Notes: generated by a model not told the origin, from the letters alone. DNA of 17,438 nucleotides from Christensenella sp. UBA3700 (GCA_002372775.1 DFIJ01000134.1:1-17438), one strand, 5' to 3'. Counted from the stretch's first letter, positions 7,771 through 13,874 are shown. A program made the numbers and translations.

Positions 7771-8784
7771 TTATTTACGCTCCCTATTTACAAGTGGTAA
7801 CATTACATCAATTTTCTTTACTAAATCTTCAAATTGTTCAGGACGAAGAGATTGTGCACCATCACATAATGCATGTGGTGGATCATTGTGTACTTCAATA
7901 ATTAAACCATCAGTGCCAGCACCTACTGCAGCAAGTGACATTGGAGCTACTAGTTTTGCAATGCCTGAAGCATGTGAAGGATCTACTATTACTGGTAAAT
8001 GTGTTAAATCTCTAAGAAGAGGAATGGCAGATAAGTCTAAAGTGTTTCTTGTATATGGTTCAAATGTTCTAATTCCTCTTTCACAAAGAATAACATTTGG
8101 ATTTCCTTCAGACATAATGTATTCAGCACTCATTAACCATTCTTGAATAGTATTAGCTAAACCTCTCTTTAATAAGATAGGCTTCTTTGTTTTACCAACT
8201 GTTTTTAATAAATCGAAATTTTGCATATTTCTAGCACCAATTTGAATGATATCTACATCTTCAAAAAGGTCTAAATACTTTTCAGCCATAAGTTCAGTAC
8301 AAATTGGCATACCTGTTTCTTCTTTAGCTTTAAGTAATAGCTTTAATCCATCTCCACCTAATCCTTGGAATGCATATGGAGAAGTTCTTGGCTTAAATGC
8401 GCCACCACGAAGGATGTTAGCACCTGCAGCTTTTACTGCATTGGCAATGCCAATAATTTGTTTTTCATTTTCAACAGAACACGGACCAGCTATAATTTGG
8501 AAGTTATTACCACCAAACTTATGTCCAGCAACATCAACAATAGTGTCTTCTGGGTGGAACTTTCTATTAGCTAGCTTATATGGCTCTTGAATTCTTTTAA
8601 CTGATTCAACAATATCTAAAGATTGAATTAAATCCACATCTACTTTAGATGTATCACCAACTAATCCTAAGATTTGTGTATTCTCACCATTAGATCTATC
8701 TATTCTAAGACCTTGTTTTTCAATCCAACTTGTTAGATTGTCTAATTGTTTTTTGTCACAACCATTTTTGATTACAATAATCAT
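7771..8784 (-). CDS. aroF: 3-deoxy-7-phosphoheptulonate (DAHP) synthase, type I-beta with N-terminal regulatory domain
   Basis: This is the first enzyme of the shikimate pathway, condensing phosphoenolpyruvate and erythrose 4-phosphate. The 337 residues split into an N-terminal ferredoxin-like domain (about 1-68, the type that binds Tyr or Phe for feedback in Thermotoga-like enzymes) and a TIM barrel. Barrel motifs include AGPCSVE with metal-ligand Cys102, RGGAFKPRTSPY (126-137), IGARNMQNF (182-190), KRG (206-208), a CERGIRTFEPY segment, VDPSHASG, and EVHNDP with a downstream ALCDGAQS. Its ATG follows TAGGAG by about 9 nt and lies 22 nt behind the attenuator terminator, so it is the first gene controlled by the leader. 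Feedback by tyrosine or phenylalanine is inferred from domain architecture. Confidence 0.95.
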   Translation of the reverse strand: MIIVIKNGCDKKQLDNLTSWIEKQGLRIDRSNGENTQILGLVGDTSKVDVDLIQSLDIVESVKRIQEPYKLANRKFHPEDTIVDVAGHKFGGNNFQIIAGPCSVENEKQIIGIANAVKAAGANILRGGAFKPRTSPYAFQGLGGDGLKLLLKAKEETGMPICTELMAEKYLDLFEDVDIIQIGARNMQNFDLLKTVGKTKKPILLKRGLANTIQEWLMSAEYIMSEGNPNVILCERGIRTFEPYTRNTLDLSAIPLLRDLTHLPVIVDPSHASGIAKLVAPMSLAAVGAGTDGLIIEVHNDPPHALCDGAQSLRPEQFEDLVKKIDVMLPLVNRERK

Positions 8785-8805
8785 ATTTCACATCTCCTAT
8801 ATAAC

Positions 8806-8835
8806 AAAAAAACCACCATTTTGTTGGCGGTTCTT
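8806..8835 (-). terminator. attenuator terminator in front of aroF
   Basis: On the minus strand AACCGCCA (8832-8825), a 6-nt loop and TGGTGGTT (8818-8811) form an 8-bp stem with one G-U pair, running straight into seven T residues (8812-8806). It lies between the promoter and the first gene, 22 nt before the aroF ATG, so it cannot be an end-of-operon terminator and acts as an attenuator. Its 5' arm is shared with the antiterminator. Confidence 0.92.
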
Positions 8836-8943
8836 AAATTTCATTTTATTTACTCATTTTCTTCAAGTTTGTTTATTCTAAAAACCGCATTAAACATCTA
8901 GGCTATAATAGTAGCCGTAAAAGTAATATGCGCTAAAATAAAC
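8827..8943 (-). promoter_or_regulatory. Tyr/Phe attenuation leader RNA: competing antiterminator and protector hairpins
   Basis: Two exclusive folds can be drawn. Antiterminator: GCGGTTTTTAGA (8888-8877), right after the leader stop codon, pairs with TTTAAGAACCGC (8838-8827) over 12 bp (two G-U), capturing the 5' arm of the terminator. Protector (1:2) structure: GTTTATTTT (8943-8935, leader codons 5-7) pairs with AGAATAAAC (8879-8871), CGCAT (8932-8928) with ATGCG (8890-8886), and GGCTA (8916-8912) with TAGCC (8905-8901). The protector arms overlap the antiterminator arm and their left halves lie in the Tyr codons. Expected logic: a ribosome stalled at Tyr or Phe codons opens the protector, the antiterminator forms and aroF is read; with charged tRNA the ribosome reaches the stop, covers 8888-8878 and the terminator forms. 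Pairings are seen by eye; energies were not calculated. Confidence 0.88.
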
Positions 8944-8955
8944 TTGCTTTCTCAT
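8890..8955 (-). CDS. aromatic operon leader peptide, Tyr/Phe-rich
   Basis: A 21-codon frame, ATG to TAA, with Tyr at 6, 10, 11, 13, 15, 16 and 17 and Phe at 7 and 12; its core reads YYFYGYYY (10-17). Nine of 21 residues are the end products of the operon that follows, and there is no Trp, in keeping with the absence of trp genes. It starts 11 nt downstream of a perfect -10 box and ends immediately before the antiterminator arm. This is the layout of regulatory leader peptides such as PheL of Escherichia coli, whose function is to sense aminoacyl-tRNA through ribosome stalling. The sequence AAGGCG precedes the ATG, but the predicted transcript start is only about 2-6 nt upstream, so translation may be leaderless. 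The frame is far too short for ordinary gene callers. Confidence 0.9.
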   Translation of the reverse strand: MRKQVYFSAYYFYGYYYSLDV

Positions 8956-8965
8956 ATCGCCTTTT

Positions 8966-8994
8966 ATTATATAGGTGCAAATATATGATGTCAA
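8966..8994 (-). promoter_or_regulatory. consensus sigma-A promoter of the aromatic amino acid operon
   Basis: TTGACA (8994-8989), a 17-nt spacer and TATAAT (8971-8966) match the consensus at all 12 positions with ideal spacing. Upstream is an A/T-rich tract (about 8995-9025) that could act as an UP element. The predicted start is around 8957-8960. A maximal promoter fits an operon whose output is set downstream by attenuation rather than by promoter strength. Confidence 0.93.
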
Positions 8995-9025
8995 GGTGTG
9001 TAATTAAAAATTCAAATATATGAAT

Positions 9026-9060
9026 AAAAACGAGAGGATTATGAATATATTAGCCTCTCG
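9026..9060 (-). terminator. terminator after the SGNH esterase gene
   Basis: On the minus strand CGAGAGG (9060-9054) and CCTCTCG (9037-9031) form a perfect 7-bp stem with a 16-nt A/T-rich loop, followed by TTTTT (9030-9026). It lies 31 nt after the esterase stop and separates the glycan unit from the aromatic operon promoter. The 307 bases between the two genes therefore hold this terminator, the promoter, the leader peptide and the attenuator. Confidence 0.85.
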
Positions 9061-9091
9061 AATATATAATTTATTAGCATATAACACCATT

Positions 9092-9820
9092 CTATCTAAA
9101 AGATTCTATATATTCATATATTCCAGCAGCTATCCTCTTTGCTCCTTTTGCATTTGGATGAACCCCATCATCACTATAATAATCATTTGACGACAACATG
9201 CTTCTAACATCAATTGTAGATATTTTCAACTCTTCTGCCACTTCGCAAATTGCATCTCTAATCTCACTTTGAATTCGATTATTATCTATATCAAAAACAT
9301 TATCATAGGCATTTATTGGCAATAACAAATAAACTCTATTCACAGAAGATAATGATTTATAATCTTCAACTATACACTTATAATCTTCTTTAAAAACCTT
9401 CTTTGAAGAATAGTTATAAGATTTAGAATCATTTGTGCCAAGCATAATAAGCACAATCGTTGGATTGCAGTTTATACTATCCTTATACTCGCTCGTTTTT
9501 GCATAGGGATTGTTTGTATTAATACTTGCAGTCGCACCATTTACCCCAAAATTTTTTACGGAATACTCGGTTTTCAATTTATATTGTAATTGCCCAGGAT
9601 AACTATAATACTTTTGCATATTTATTCCATAACCATACGTTATACTATCCCCTACGCACGCAACTATTCTTTCAGCCTTAATATATACTGAATACTTTAC
9701 AAATGGAATCATAAATATCAAAACCAGCATCAAGACGAATATCAAAGCTAGCGCGATAATAATACGATATTTATTTCTTATTTTAGAGTTCCCTAATTCT
9801 TTTTGCTGGACATCCAACAT
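9092..9820 (-). CDS. membrane-anchored SGNH/GDSL-family esterase
   Basis: A short basic N-terminus and one membrane segment (about residues 21-41 of this start) precede an extracytoplasmic SGNH hydrolase domain. All four blocks are visible: GDSITYG with the nucleophile Ser, GVNGAT with the block II Gly, GTND with the block III Asn, and DDGVHPN with the catalytic Asp-x-x-His pair. The family removes acyl groups, often O-acetyl, from lipids, peptidoglycan or glycans. The gene overlaps the 3' end of the acetyltransferase by 38 bp, so the two are coupled; one may add and the other remove or transfer an acyl group (inference). The ATG at 9820 is preferred because AAAGAGA sits about 9 nt upstream; an ATG at 9829 is possible but too close to that site. 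It is the last gene before a terminator. Confidence 0.85.
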   Translation of the reverse strand: MLDVQQKELGNSKIRNKYRIIIALALIFVLMLVLIFMIPFVKYSVYIKAERIVACVGDSITYGYGINMQKYYSYPGQLQYKLKTEYSVKNFGVNGATASINTNNPYAKTSEYKDSINCNPTIVLIMLGTNDSKSYNYSSKKVFKEDYKCIVEDYKSLSSVNRVYLLLPINAYDNVFDIDNNRIQSEIRDAICEVAEELKISTIDVRSMLSSNDYYSDDGVHPNAKGAKRIAAGIYEYIESFR

Positions 9821-10277
9821 AAACACCATTCTCTTTTGTATCTTTAACTACGGTACTATTAGCTCCAATAATACACCCTTTCGCAATATTTACTCCTGGC
9901 AATATAGTCACCCCTGCACCAATCCAACAATTATCTCCAACGACAATGCCTTTATAAATATTCTCCCCTGCACGTCTTATGTCACTACCTTTATTGATTT
10001 CATGCGTAACACATATAAAACGACAATCACAACCTATATCAACATTGTCCCCTATTCTTATCATAACGTTTGAATAGCCTGTATAGAACTTAGTATGTTT
10101 TTGCACACTGGAGCCTTCACCTATAACTATATTTTTCCCATTGTCCATGAACACGCCCGGATATAATTGCGCGTTTTTGCCTATAGTGCATCCCCCCAGT
10201 TTCAATAAAACTATTCTCATTTTTGATGGGAATAAACCAATAATATTGTTGTACGCTTGAAAAAAACGATTATTCAT
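9783..10277 (-). CDS. left-handed beta-helix (hexapeptide repeat) O-acetyltransferase
   Basis: About 164 residues. From about residue 30 the sequence runs in hexapeptide turns (for example IGKNAQ, IGEGSS, IGDNVD, VGDNCW, IGAGVT, IGANST), the coil pattern of LbH acyltransferases of the maltose acetyltransferase/CapG type. VTHEI carries the likely catalytic His. It is expected to be a cytoplasmic trimer that transfers acetyl from acetyl-CoA to a sugar hydroxyl; the acceptor is unknown. The ATG at 10277 is chosen because AAAAGGG lies about 10 nt upstream; the frame is open to a TTG at 10286 that is too close to that site. It sits about 37 nt after the cytidylyltransferase and overlaps the esterase, so it belongs to the same glycan unit. 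Confidence 0.85.
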   Translation of the reverse strand: MNNRFFQAYNNIIGLFPSKMRIVLLKLGGCTIGKNAQLYPGVFMDNGKNIVIGEGSSVQKHTKFYTGYSNVMIRIGDNVDIGCDCRFICVTHEINKGSDIRRAGENIYKGIVVGDNCWIGAGVTILPGVNIAKGCIIGANSTVVKDTKENGVYVGCPAKRIREL

Positions 10278-10314
10278 GACTACCAAACCCTTTTAAATAT
10301 TATATAAATTATCA

Positions 10315-10977
10315 TTAGTGCTTTCTGCCATTCTTCAATTTTAATTCCATCATACACTCTAAAAAATCTAAATCTTCTAAATATGTTAATTTATAATTTT
10401 CTTTAAAATCGTAATAATAATACACTTTTGTATTTGAAGGATACATCTGCAACACCTCTACTATTTTTGAATCACGATCAAGATTCTTTTCAAGCTTTGA
10501 AAACTCAAAAGACATCGGAGAAGCTGTCAAAAAATATCTATCTCTATCGCATGTCTTCATGTCTAAACAATTTAGACTATCCGTTATCTTAGAAGTTGTA
10601 ACACAGATATCATATCCACTCTTTATAATATCTAAATATTTATCTATTAGTTCTCCCGTTACAAAAGGCCTAACTGCATCTAGCACAATCACGCTCTCGC
10701 ATTGATAATTCTCTTTTATAAAATCGACCCCGTTTCTTAATGATTTATTTCGAGTATCTCCACCTTCCACATAGATTAGATTTGGGTACTCTTGCTGTAA
10801 ATCCTCGATAAATGGATGATGGGCGACAACTATAATCTTATCCAATTTTTGTGCTTTTAAAGCAGCTTCTATAACATAAGAGACAACCATTTTGCCACAA
10901 ATCTTTAAATATTGTTTTGGAATAGTGCTACCCAATCTTTGTCCAATCCCACTAGATAGTATCAATGCAACATTCAT
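10315..10977 (-). CDS. IspD/TarI-family cytidylyltransferase, probably making a CDP-activated polyol or alcohol
   Basis: The 220 residues match the IspD fold. The nucleotide loop is SSGIGQRLGSTIPKQYL (8-24) with Arg14 and Lys21 in the places of the CTP-binding Arg and Lys. GGDTRNKSLRNGV (72-84), LDAVRPFV (99-106) and the C-terminal KLTYLEDLDFLE follow the IspD pattern. The usual AAG start of the loop is SSG. The family joins CTP to methylerythritol phosphate (IspD) or ribitol phosphate (TarI, human ISPD). The position 6 nt after a licD gene makes a role in supplying the LicD donor much more likely than isoprenoid synthesis. No TarJ-like reductase is next to it, so ribitol phosphate as substrate is not proven. 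LicC-like choline phosphate use is also possible, although LicC has a different loop pattern. Confidence 0.85.
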   Translation of the reverse strand: MNVALILSSGIGQRLGSTIPKQYLKICGKMVVSYVIEAALKAQKLDKIIVVAHHPFIEDLQQEYPNLIYVEGGDTRNKSLRNGVDFIKENYQCESVIVLDAVRPFVTGELIDKYLDIIKSGYDICVTTSKITDSLNCLDMKTCDRDRYFLTASPMSFEFSKLEKNLDRDSKIVEVLQMYPSNTKVYYYYDFKENYKLTYLEDLDFLECMMELKLKNGRKH

Positions 10978-10983
10978 CTTTTC

Positions 10984-11802
10984 CTATTTCTCCTCGATAA
11001 TAAAAGCTTCATAATTATGTGTTAGTACTTGTTTTTCTTTTGGCGGAAGTTTCATATAATCCCCATAAAACATCTTTAAAATCGTTTTGTACTCTTTAGG
11101 AACAGAAAATGTTATCCCTTCAAATTCTAATTCACATTTTCCATCATAGAATTCCTTTTTATGAATTCTCCTATCTCCAACCTCATCTACGAACGACCCT
11201 ACATAACTACTTTCATCAAATTTATATGTCAATGCTAGATCTTTAATTTTTTTCGATAGATATTTATGGCCAAACAACTTAGCTACTAAATAGGCCCCGC
11301 AAACCAAACAATTCTTATAAAATGGAACATTCTTTCTCCATTTATCCACCCTATAGCTCATTAATAAATCAATTGGCATTTTTATTTTTTTAAAAACTTT
11401 ATGAGCATCTTCCATAGATTCACCAAGGCCATCAATTGGGAAAATATCAAGATATACCCCCATATCGACGCCATTTTTCGCACCTTTTTCATATAACAAA
11501 GTGTTTTTCGCCGCAATTTTTATAAAAGAATATAGATATTTATCATTAGTTTCTTGTGCGTAAAGAATATTATTTCCGCCTGATTTTGAGTAGATTTCAA
11601 TAAATCTCTCGTAATCTGGACGAGGCATATGCATATCAATATCATCGTCCCATGGTATAAAGCCTTTATGTCTTACTGCTCCTAGGAGAGTACCGCCCGA
11701 TAGGTAGTATCTCAAGTTGTTCTCTTCGCAAATCCTTTTTACTTCGCAAGCAAGATTCAATAATATCTCTCTAATTTCTTTAATGTCTTCTATTTTTCTC
11801 AT
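10984..11802 (-). CDS. LicD-family phosphotransferase (second copy)
   Basis: This 272-residue protein has the LicD signature: SGGTLLGAVRHKG (35-47) followed by PWDDDID (50-56), the metal- and phosphate-binding acidic cluster of this nucleotidyltransferase-like fold. LicD proteins move phosphocholine, and the related fukutin and FKRP move ribitol phosphate, from CDP-linked donors to glycans. No signal peptide or clear membrane segment is seen, so it should act on the cytoplasmic face. It resembles the LicD at 12852-13679 along its whole length, with identical register of the core motif, which indicates an old duplication. GAGGAA precedes the ATG by 5 nt. It heads the licD-cytidylyltransferase-acetyltransferase-esterase unit. 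Confidence 0.9.
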   Translation of the reverse strand: MRKIEDIKEIREILLNLACEVKRICEENNLRYYLSGGTLLGAVRHKGFIPWDDDIDMHMPRPDYERFIEIYSKSGGNNILYAQETNDKYLYSFIKIAAKNTLLYEKGAKNGVDMGVYLDIFPIDGLGESMEDAHKVFKKIKMPIDLLMSYRVDKWRKNVPFYKNCLVCGAYLVAKLFGHKYLSKKIKDLALTYKFDESSYVGSFVDEVGDRRIHKKEFYDGKCELEFEGITFSVPKEYKTILKMFYGDYMKLPPKEKQVLTHNYEAFIIEEK

Positions 11803-11823
11803 ATAGTTCCTCTTTATTATTTT

Positions 11824-11829
11824 ATTATA
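11824..11829 (-). promoter_or_regulatory. possible -10 box for the second licD unit
   Basis: TATAAT lies 21 nt before the licD ATG and downstream of the terminator at 11876-11906, so a promoter is expected here. No good -35 hexamer is found at 15-18 nt spacing, so it would be weak or activator-dependent, or read-through from upstream may matter. Confidence 0.35.
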
Positions 11830-11875
11830 TTACTTAAGGTAAAACAATGACTGAAATTACTTCCTACTCTTTATA

Positions 11876-11906
11876 TAAAAATCGGCGTTAAACCAGCCGA
11901 TTTATT
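11876..11906 (-). terminator. terminator after the cyclodeaminase-like gene
   Basis: On the minus strand AAATCGGC (11903-11896), a 9-nt loop and GCCGATTT (11886-11879) form an 8-bp stem that runs into a short T stretch (11881-11877). It lies 44 nt after the stop codon. The T stretch is short, so termination may be partial. Confidence 0.7.
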
Positions 11907-11949
11907 GTTTTAAAGTCTTTTTTTTAACTTTCTTATCAAGTTACAATCT

Positions 11950-12846
11950 TTAACGCTGATTTGTTAATTTATTGAATATATGATTTGCTAATGCTATATC
12001 ATGAATCGCGATACCAATGTTGTAGCAAATAATCCTTTCTGTATCGCTAGTTCTTCCCTTATTTTCCCCATTCAACACACTTGAGACTTCTGCAAATCTG
12101 GAAAGAAATTGATTATAATATTTAAAACCACGTAAATGTCCTTCATCATCTCCAAACACCTTATCAAAAGCTAAATCACATTCCATAAAGCCTCTTGTAT
12201 GAATGGGAACAACTAAACAGCCAGGTTTAAAACATTCTACTGAAACAAAATCATCTTGCATATATGTTACTGCCGAAATAACTACGTCAGTATTTTTTAT
12301 GCAATCTTCATAACTCTCATAAACTTCCCATCTAGGAGAATAGTTTTTGAACTCTTGTATTATTCTTTCCGCACAATTCTTGTGATTGTATATCTTTAGT
12401 ACATAATCATCCCCGAAATAATCTAAGAAAAATTTAAGCGTAGTGCGACCTATTTCTCCCATTCCTATAAAAGCCACTGACTTAAAGCCATCTTTTGCAA
12501 ATAAATTTATCGAATGAATTGCGACTGCAGAAGTTCTTAGGGTTGTTATCAAGTCTGCATCAAAAAAAGCTTTTAAGTCTCCATTTCTGTAATCATACAA
12601 AAGCAAATTGCTCTTAAGGCATGGTTTATTGTTTGGATATCTATTTACAACTTTCACCCCAGCAATGTCAAACTTTGGCATAATGCATGGCATAACATTA
12701 TAAAAATTATCCGGGTTAATCTTCATGCTAATTTTTGGAGGCAACACATCATCTTTCTTGTTTTTCAATGTATCATCAACTAGATTGACAAGTTCTTTAG
12801 CAGATAGGCCTAAGCTATCTATGTCTTTATTTGTAATATATTTCAT
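11950..12846 (-). CDS. ornithine cyclodeaminase / mu-crystallin family NAD(P)-dependent protein
   Basis: This 298-residue protein matches the OCD/mu-crystallin family. GVKVVNRYP carries the likely catalytic Lys65; DADLITTLRTSA (96-107) includes the conserved Arg104. The Rossmann motif is GMGEIGR (128-134), and the C-terminal GIAIHDIALA (278-287) contains the conserved Asp283. Members convert ornithine to proline, reduce cyclic imines, or act as alanine or N-carboxyethyl amino acid dehydrogenases, so the exact reaction cannot be assigned. Its place between two licD genes is unusual; it may make a small molecule that ends up on the glycan, or it may be a passenger (inference). The ATG at 12846 is preferred because AGGAG lies 8 nt upstream; a GTG at 12855 overlaps the preceding TGA and leaves the Shine-Dalgarno too close. 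Confidence 0.85.
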   Translation of the reverse strand: MKYITNKDIDSLGLSAKELVNLVDDTLKNKKDDVLPPKISMKINPDNFYNVMPCIMPKFDIAGVKVVNRYPNNKPCLKSNLLLYDYRNGDLKAFFDADLITTLRTSAVAIHSINLFAKDGFKSVAFIGMGEIGRTTLKFFLDYFGDDYVLKIYNHKNCAERIIQEFKNYSPRWEVYESYEDCIKNTDVVISAVTYMQDDFVSVECFKPGCLVVPIHTRGFMECDLAFDKVFGDDEGHLRGFKYYNQFLSRFAEVSSVLNGENKGRTSDTERIICYNIGIAIHDIALANHIFNKLTNQR

Positions 12847-12851
12847 ATAAC

Positions 12852-13679
12852 TCACTCCTGTTCTTTTATTAATAATCTATACCCATGTGTATTAATTTGT
12901 TTTTCAGGCGGAGGCAACGTCATATAATCACCATACGTCTGCTTTAAATATAAGTCAAAATTCTCCATTCCTAAGAATTTTTCGCCTTCGAACTGCATTG
13001 GGATAAGCCTTGAATAAACACTTTCCTTATTAAAAATTCTCTTATCTCCAGTTGCCTCCATATATTGTCCGACATATGCACTATTTCTATATGGACAGTC
13101 GTGTGCAATTTTACTAATCTTGCGATACAATCTATCTTTTCCATAACATAAAGCCACTATTTTTAACATAAAAACTGCTAAATTTTTAGCAAGAGAGGCT
13201 TCCTTTCTCCATAAATCTATAGACAATGAAACAATCAACGAATTGTAAAGAAACATTTTCCTCATTTGCTTTTTTGCTTCACTGTACGTATTGCCTAAGC
13301 CATCAATTGGGAAAATGTCTACATACAACCCTAATTCAACACCACAATTACATCCTTTTTCATATAGTATAGAACTTGTATCAACATATTTAGCATATGG
13401 ATAATTGTAATCTTTATTTAATTCATGACAATATAATTTATATCTAGAGGTTGAATTAGACAACTGCATTATCCGAATCAACTTATCATAATCATCTCTT
13501 CTCATATAAAAGTCAATATCATCATCCCATGGAATAAAGCCTTTATGTCGCACGGCGCCAAGCAAAGTGCCTCCGCCCATAAATAATTGTAGACTATTCT
13601 CTTCACATATATTTCTTAGTTCTATAGCGGCGGCCAATAATCTTTGTTTTATCTCTTTTATGTCGCGAACTTCCCTCAT
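12852..13679 (-). CDS. LicD-family phosphotransferase (first copy)
   Basis: This 275-residue protein has the LicD core GGGTLLGAVRHKGFIPWDDDID (35-56) and is similar throughout to the copy at 10984-11802, including the start (REVRDIKEIKQ against RKIEDIKEIRE) and the end (PPPEKQINTHGY against PPKEKQVLTHNY). The acidic cluster DDDID is intact, so activity is expected. The two copies may transfer the same group to two positions, as LicD1 and LicD2 do in pneumococcal teichoic acid (inference). The ATG at 13679 is chosen because AGGGAG lies 6 nt upstream and because it aligns with the paralogue; the frame stays open to a TTG at 13697 that precedes the binding site. It is followed within a few nucleotides by the cyclodeaminase-like gene. 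Confidence 0.9.
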   Translation of the reverse strand: MREVRDIKEIKQRLLAAAIELRNICEENSLQLFMGGGTLLGAVRHKGFIPWDDDIDFYMRRDDYDKLIRIMQLSNSTSRYKLYCHELNKDYNYPYAKYVDTSSILYEKGCNCGVELGLYVDIFPIDGLGNTYSEAKKQMRKMFLYNSLIVSLSIDLWRKEASLAKNLAVFMLKIVALCYGKDRLYRKISKIAHDCPYRNSAYVGQYMEATGDKRIFNKESVYSRLIPMQFEGEKFLGMENFDLYLKQTYGDYMTLPPPEKQINTHGYRLLIKEQE

Positions 13680-13716
13680 AAACATCTCCCTAAACAATTC
13701 TTATTAATACTACTCT

Positions 13717-13744
13717 ATTATAATAATTTTGTAAATAATAACAA
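13717..13744 (-). promoter_or_regulatory. candidate sigma-A promoter of the first licD unit
   Basis: TTGTTA (13744-13739), a 16-nt spacer and a perfect TATAAT (13722-13717) lie 38 nt before the licD ATG, downstream of the lipoprotein terminator. The -35 box matches 4 of 6 positions. Confidence 0.55.
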
Positions 13745-13764
13745 AACCCGTAGCGAATCCTTTT

Positions 13765-13799
13765 ATAGGAGATTTGATAAGACTAACCTAATCACCTAT
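13765..13799. repeat. imperfect inverted repeat between lipoprotein gene and licD
   Basis: ATAGGAGATT (13765-13774) and AATCACCTAT (13790-13799) are inverted copies with one mismatch, separated by 15 nt. No T-run follows on the minus strand. It lies just upstream of the licD promoter, so it could be an operator or a leader hairpin; no function is established. Confidence 0.35.
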
Positions 13800-13821
13800 G
13801 GCTTTTATGTGTCTGATAATT

Positions 13822-13874
13822 AATAAAATACGCATCAACACATATTTTTACATTGTTCTATAGTTGATGCATAT
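13822..13874 (-). terminator. probable terminator after the lipoprotein gene
   Basis: On the minus strand a 12-bp stem with one G-U pair forms between ATATGCATCAAC (13874-13863) and GTTGATGCGTAT (13839-13828), with a 23-nt loop, followed by TTTTATTA. It begins 31 nt after the stop codon. The long loop and interrupted T-run lower confidence. Confidence 0.6.

Noticed and set aside
7886..8590. Open frames on the + strand opposite aroF
   Set aside because: They lie wholly inside a well-supported gene, have no ribosome binding site of note and encode no recognisable domain. The same holds for other open frames opposite tyrA, aroA, pheA, aroE-aroK and the lipoprotein gene.
8806..9000. T-box riboswitch in front of aroF
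   Set aside because: The GGTGGTT in the terminator recalls the T-box core, but there is no complete T-box sequence, no specifier stem with an AGTA motif, and the leader from promoter to terminator is only about 150 nt. The Tyr/Phe leader peptide and the alternative stems explain the region better.
9783..9829. Frameshift between acetyltransferase and esterase
   Set aside because: The overlap could suggest a broken fusion, but both proteins are complete: the acetyltransferase ends normally after its last coil and the esterase has its own membrane anchor.
10315..10977. Isoprenoid pathway IspD
   Set aside because: The fold fits, but the gene is 6 nt after a licD and in a glycan unit, so a CDP-alcohol donor role is more likely. 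Not excluded.
12852..13679. licD copies as a recent tandem duplication
   Set aside because: Motifs and ends align, but the proteins differ at many positions throughout and only short stretches of DNA are identical, so the duplication is old.
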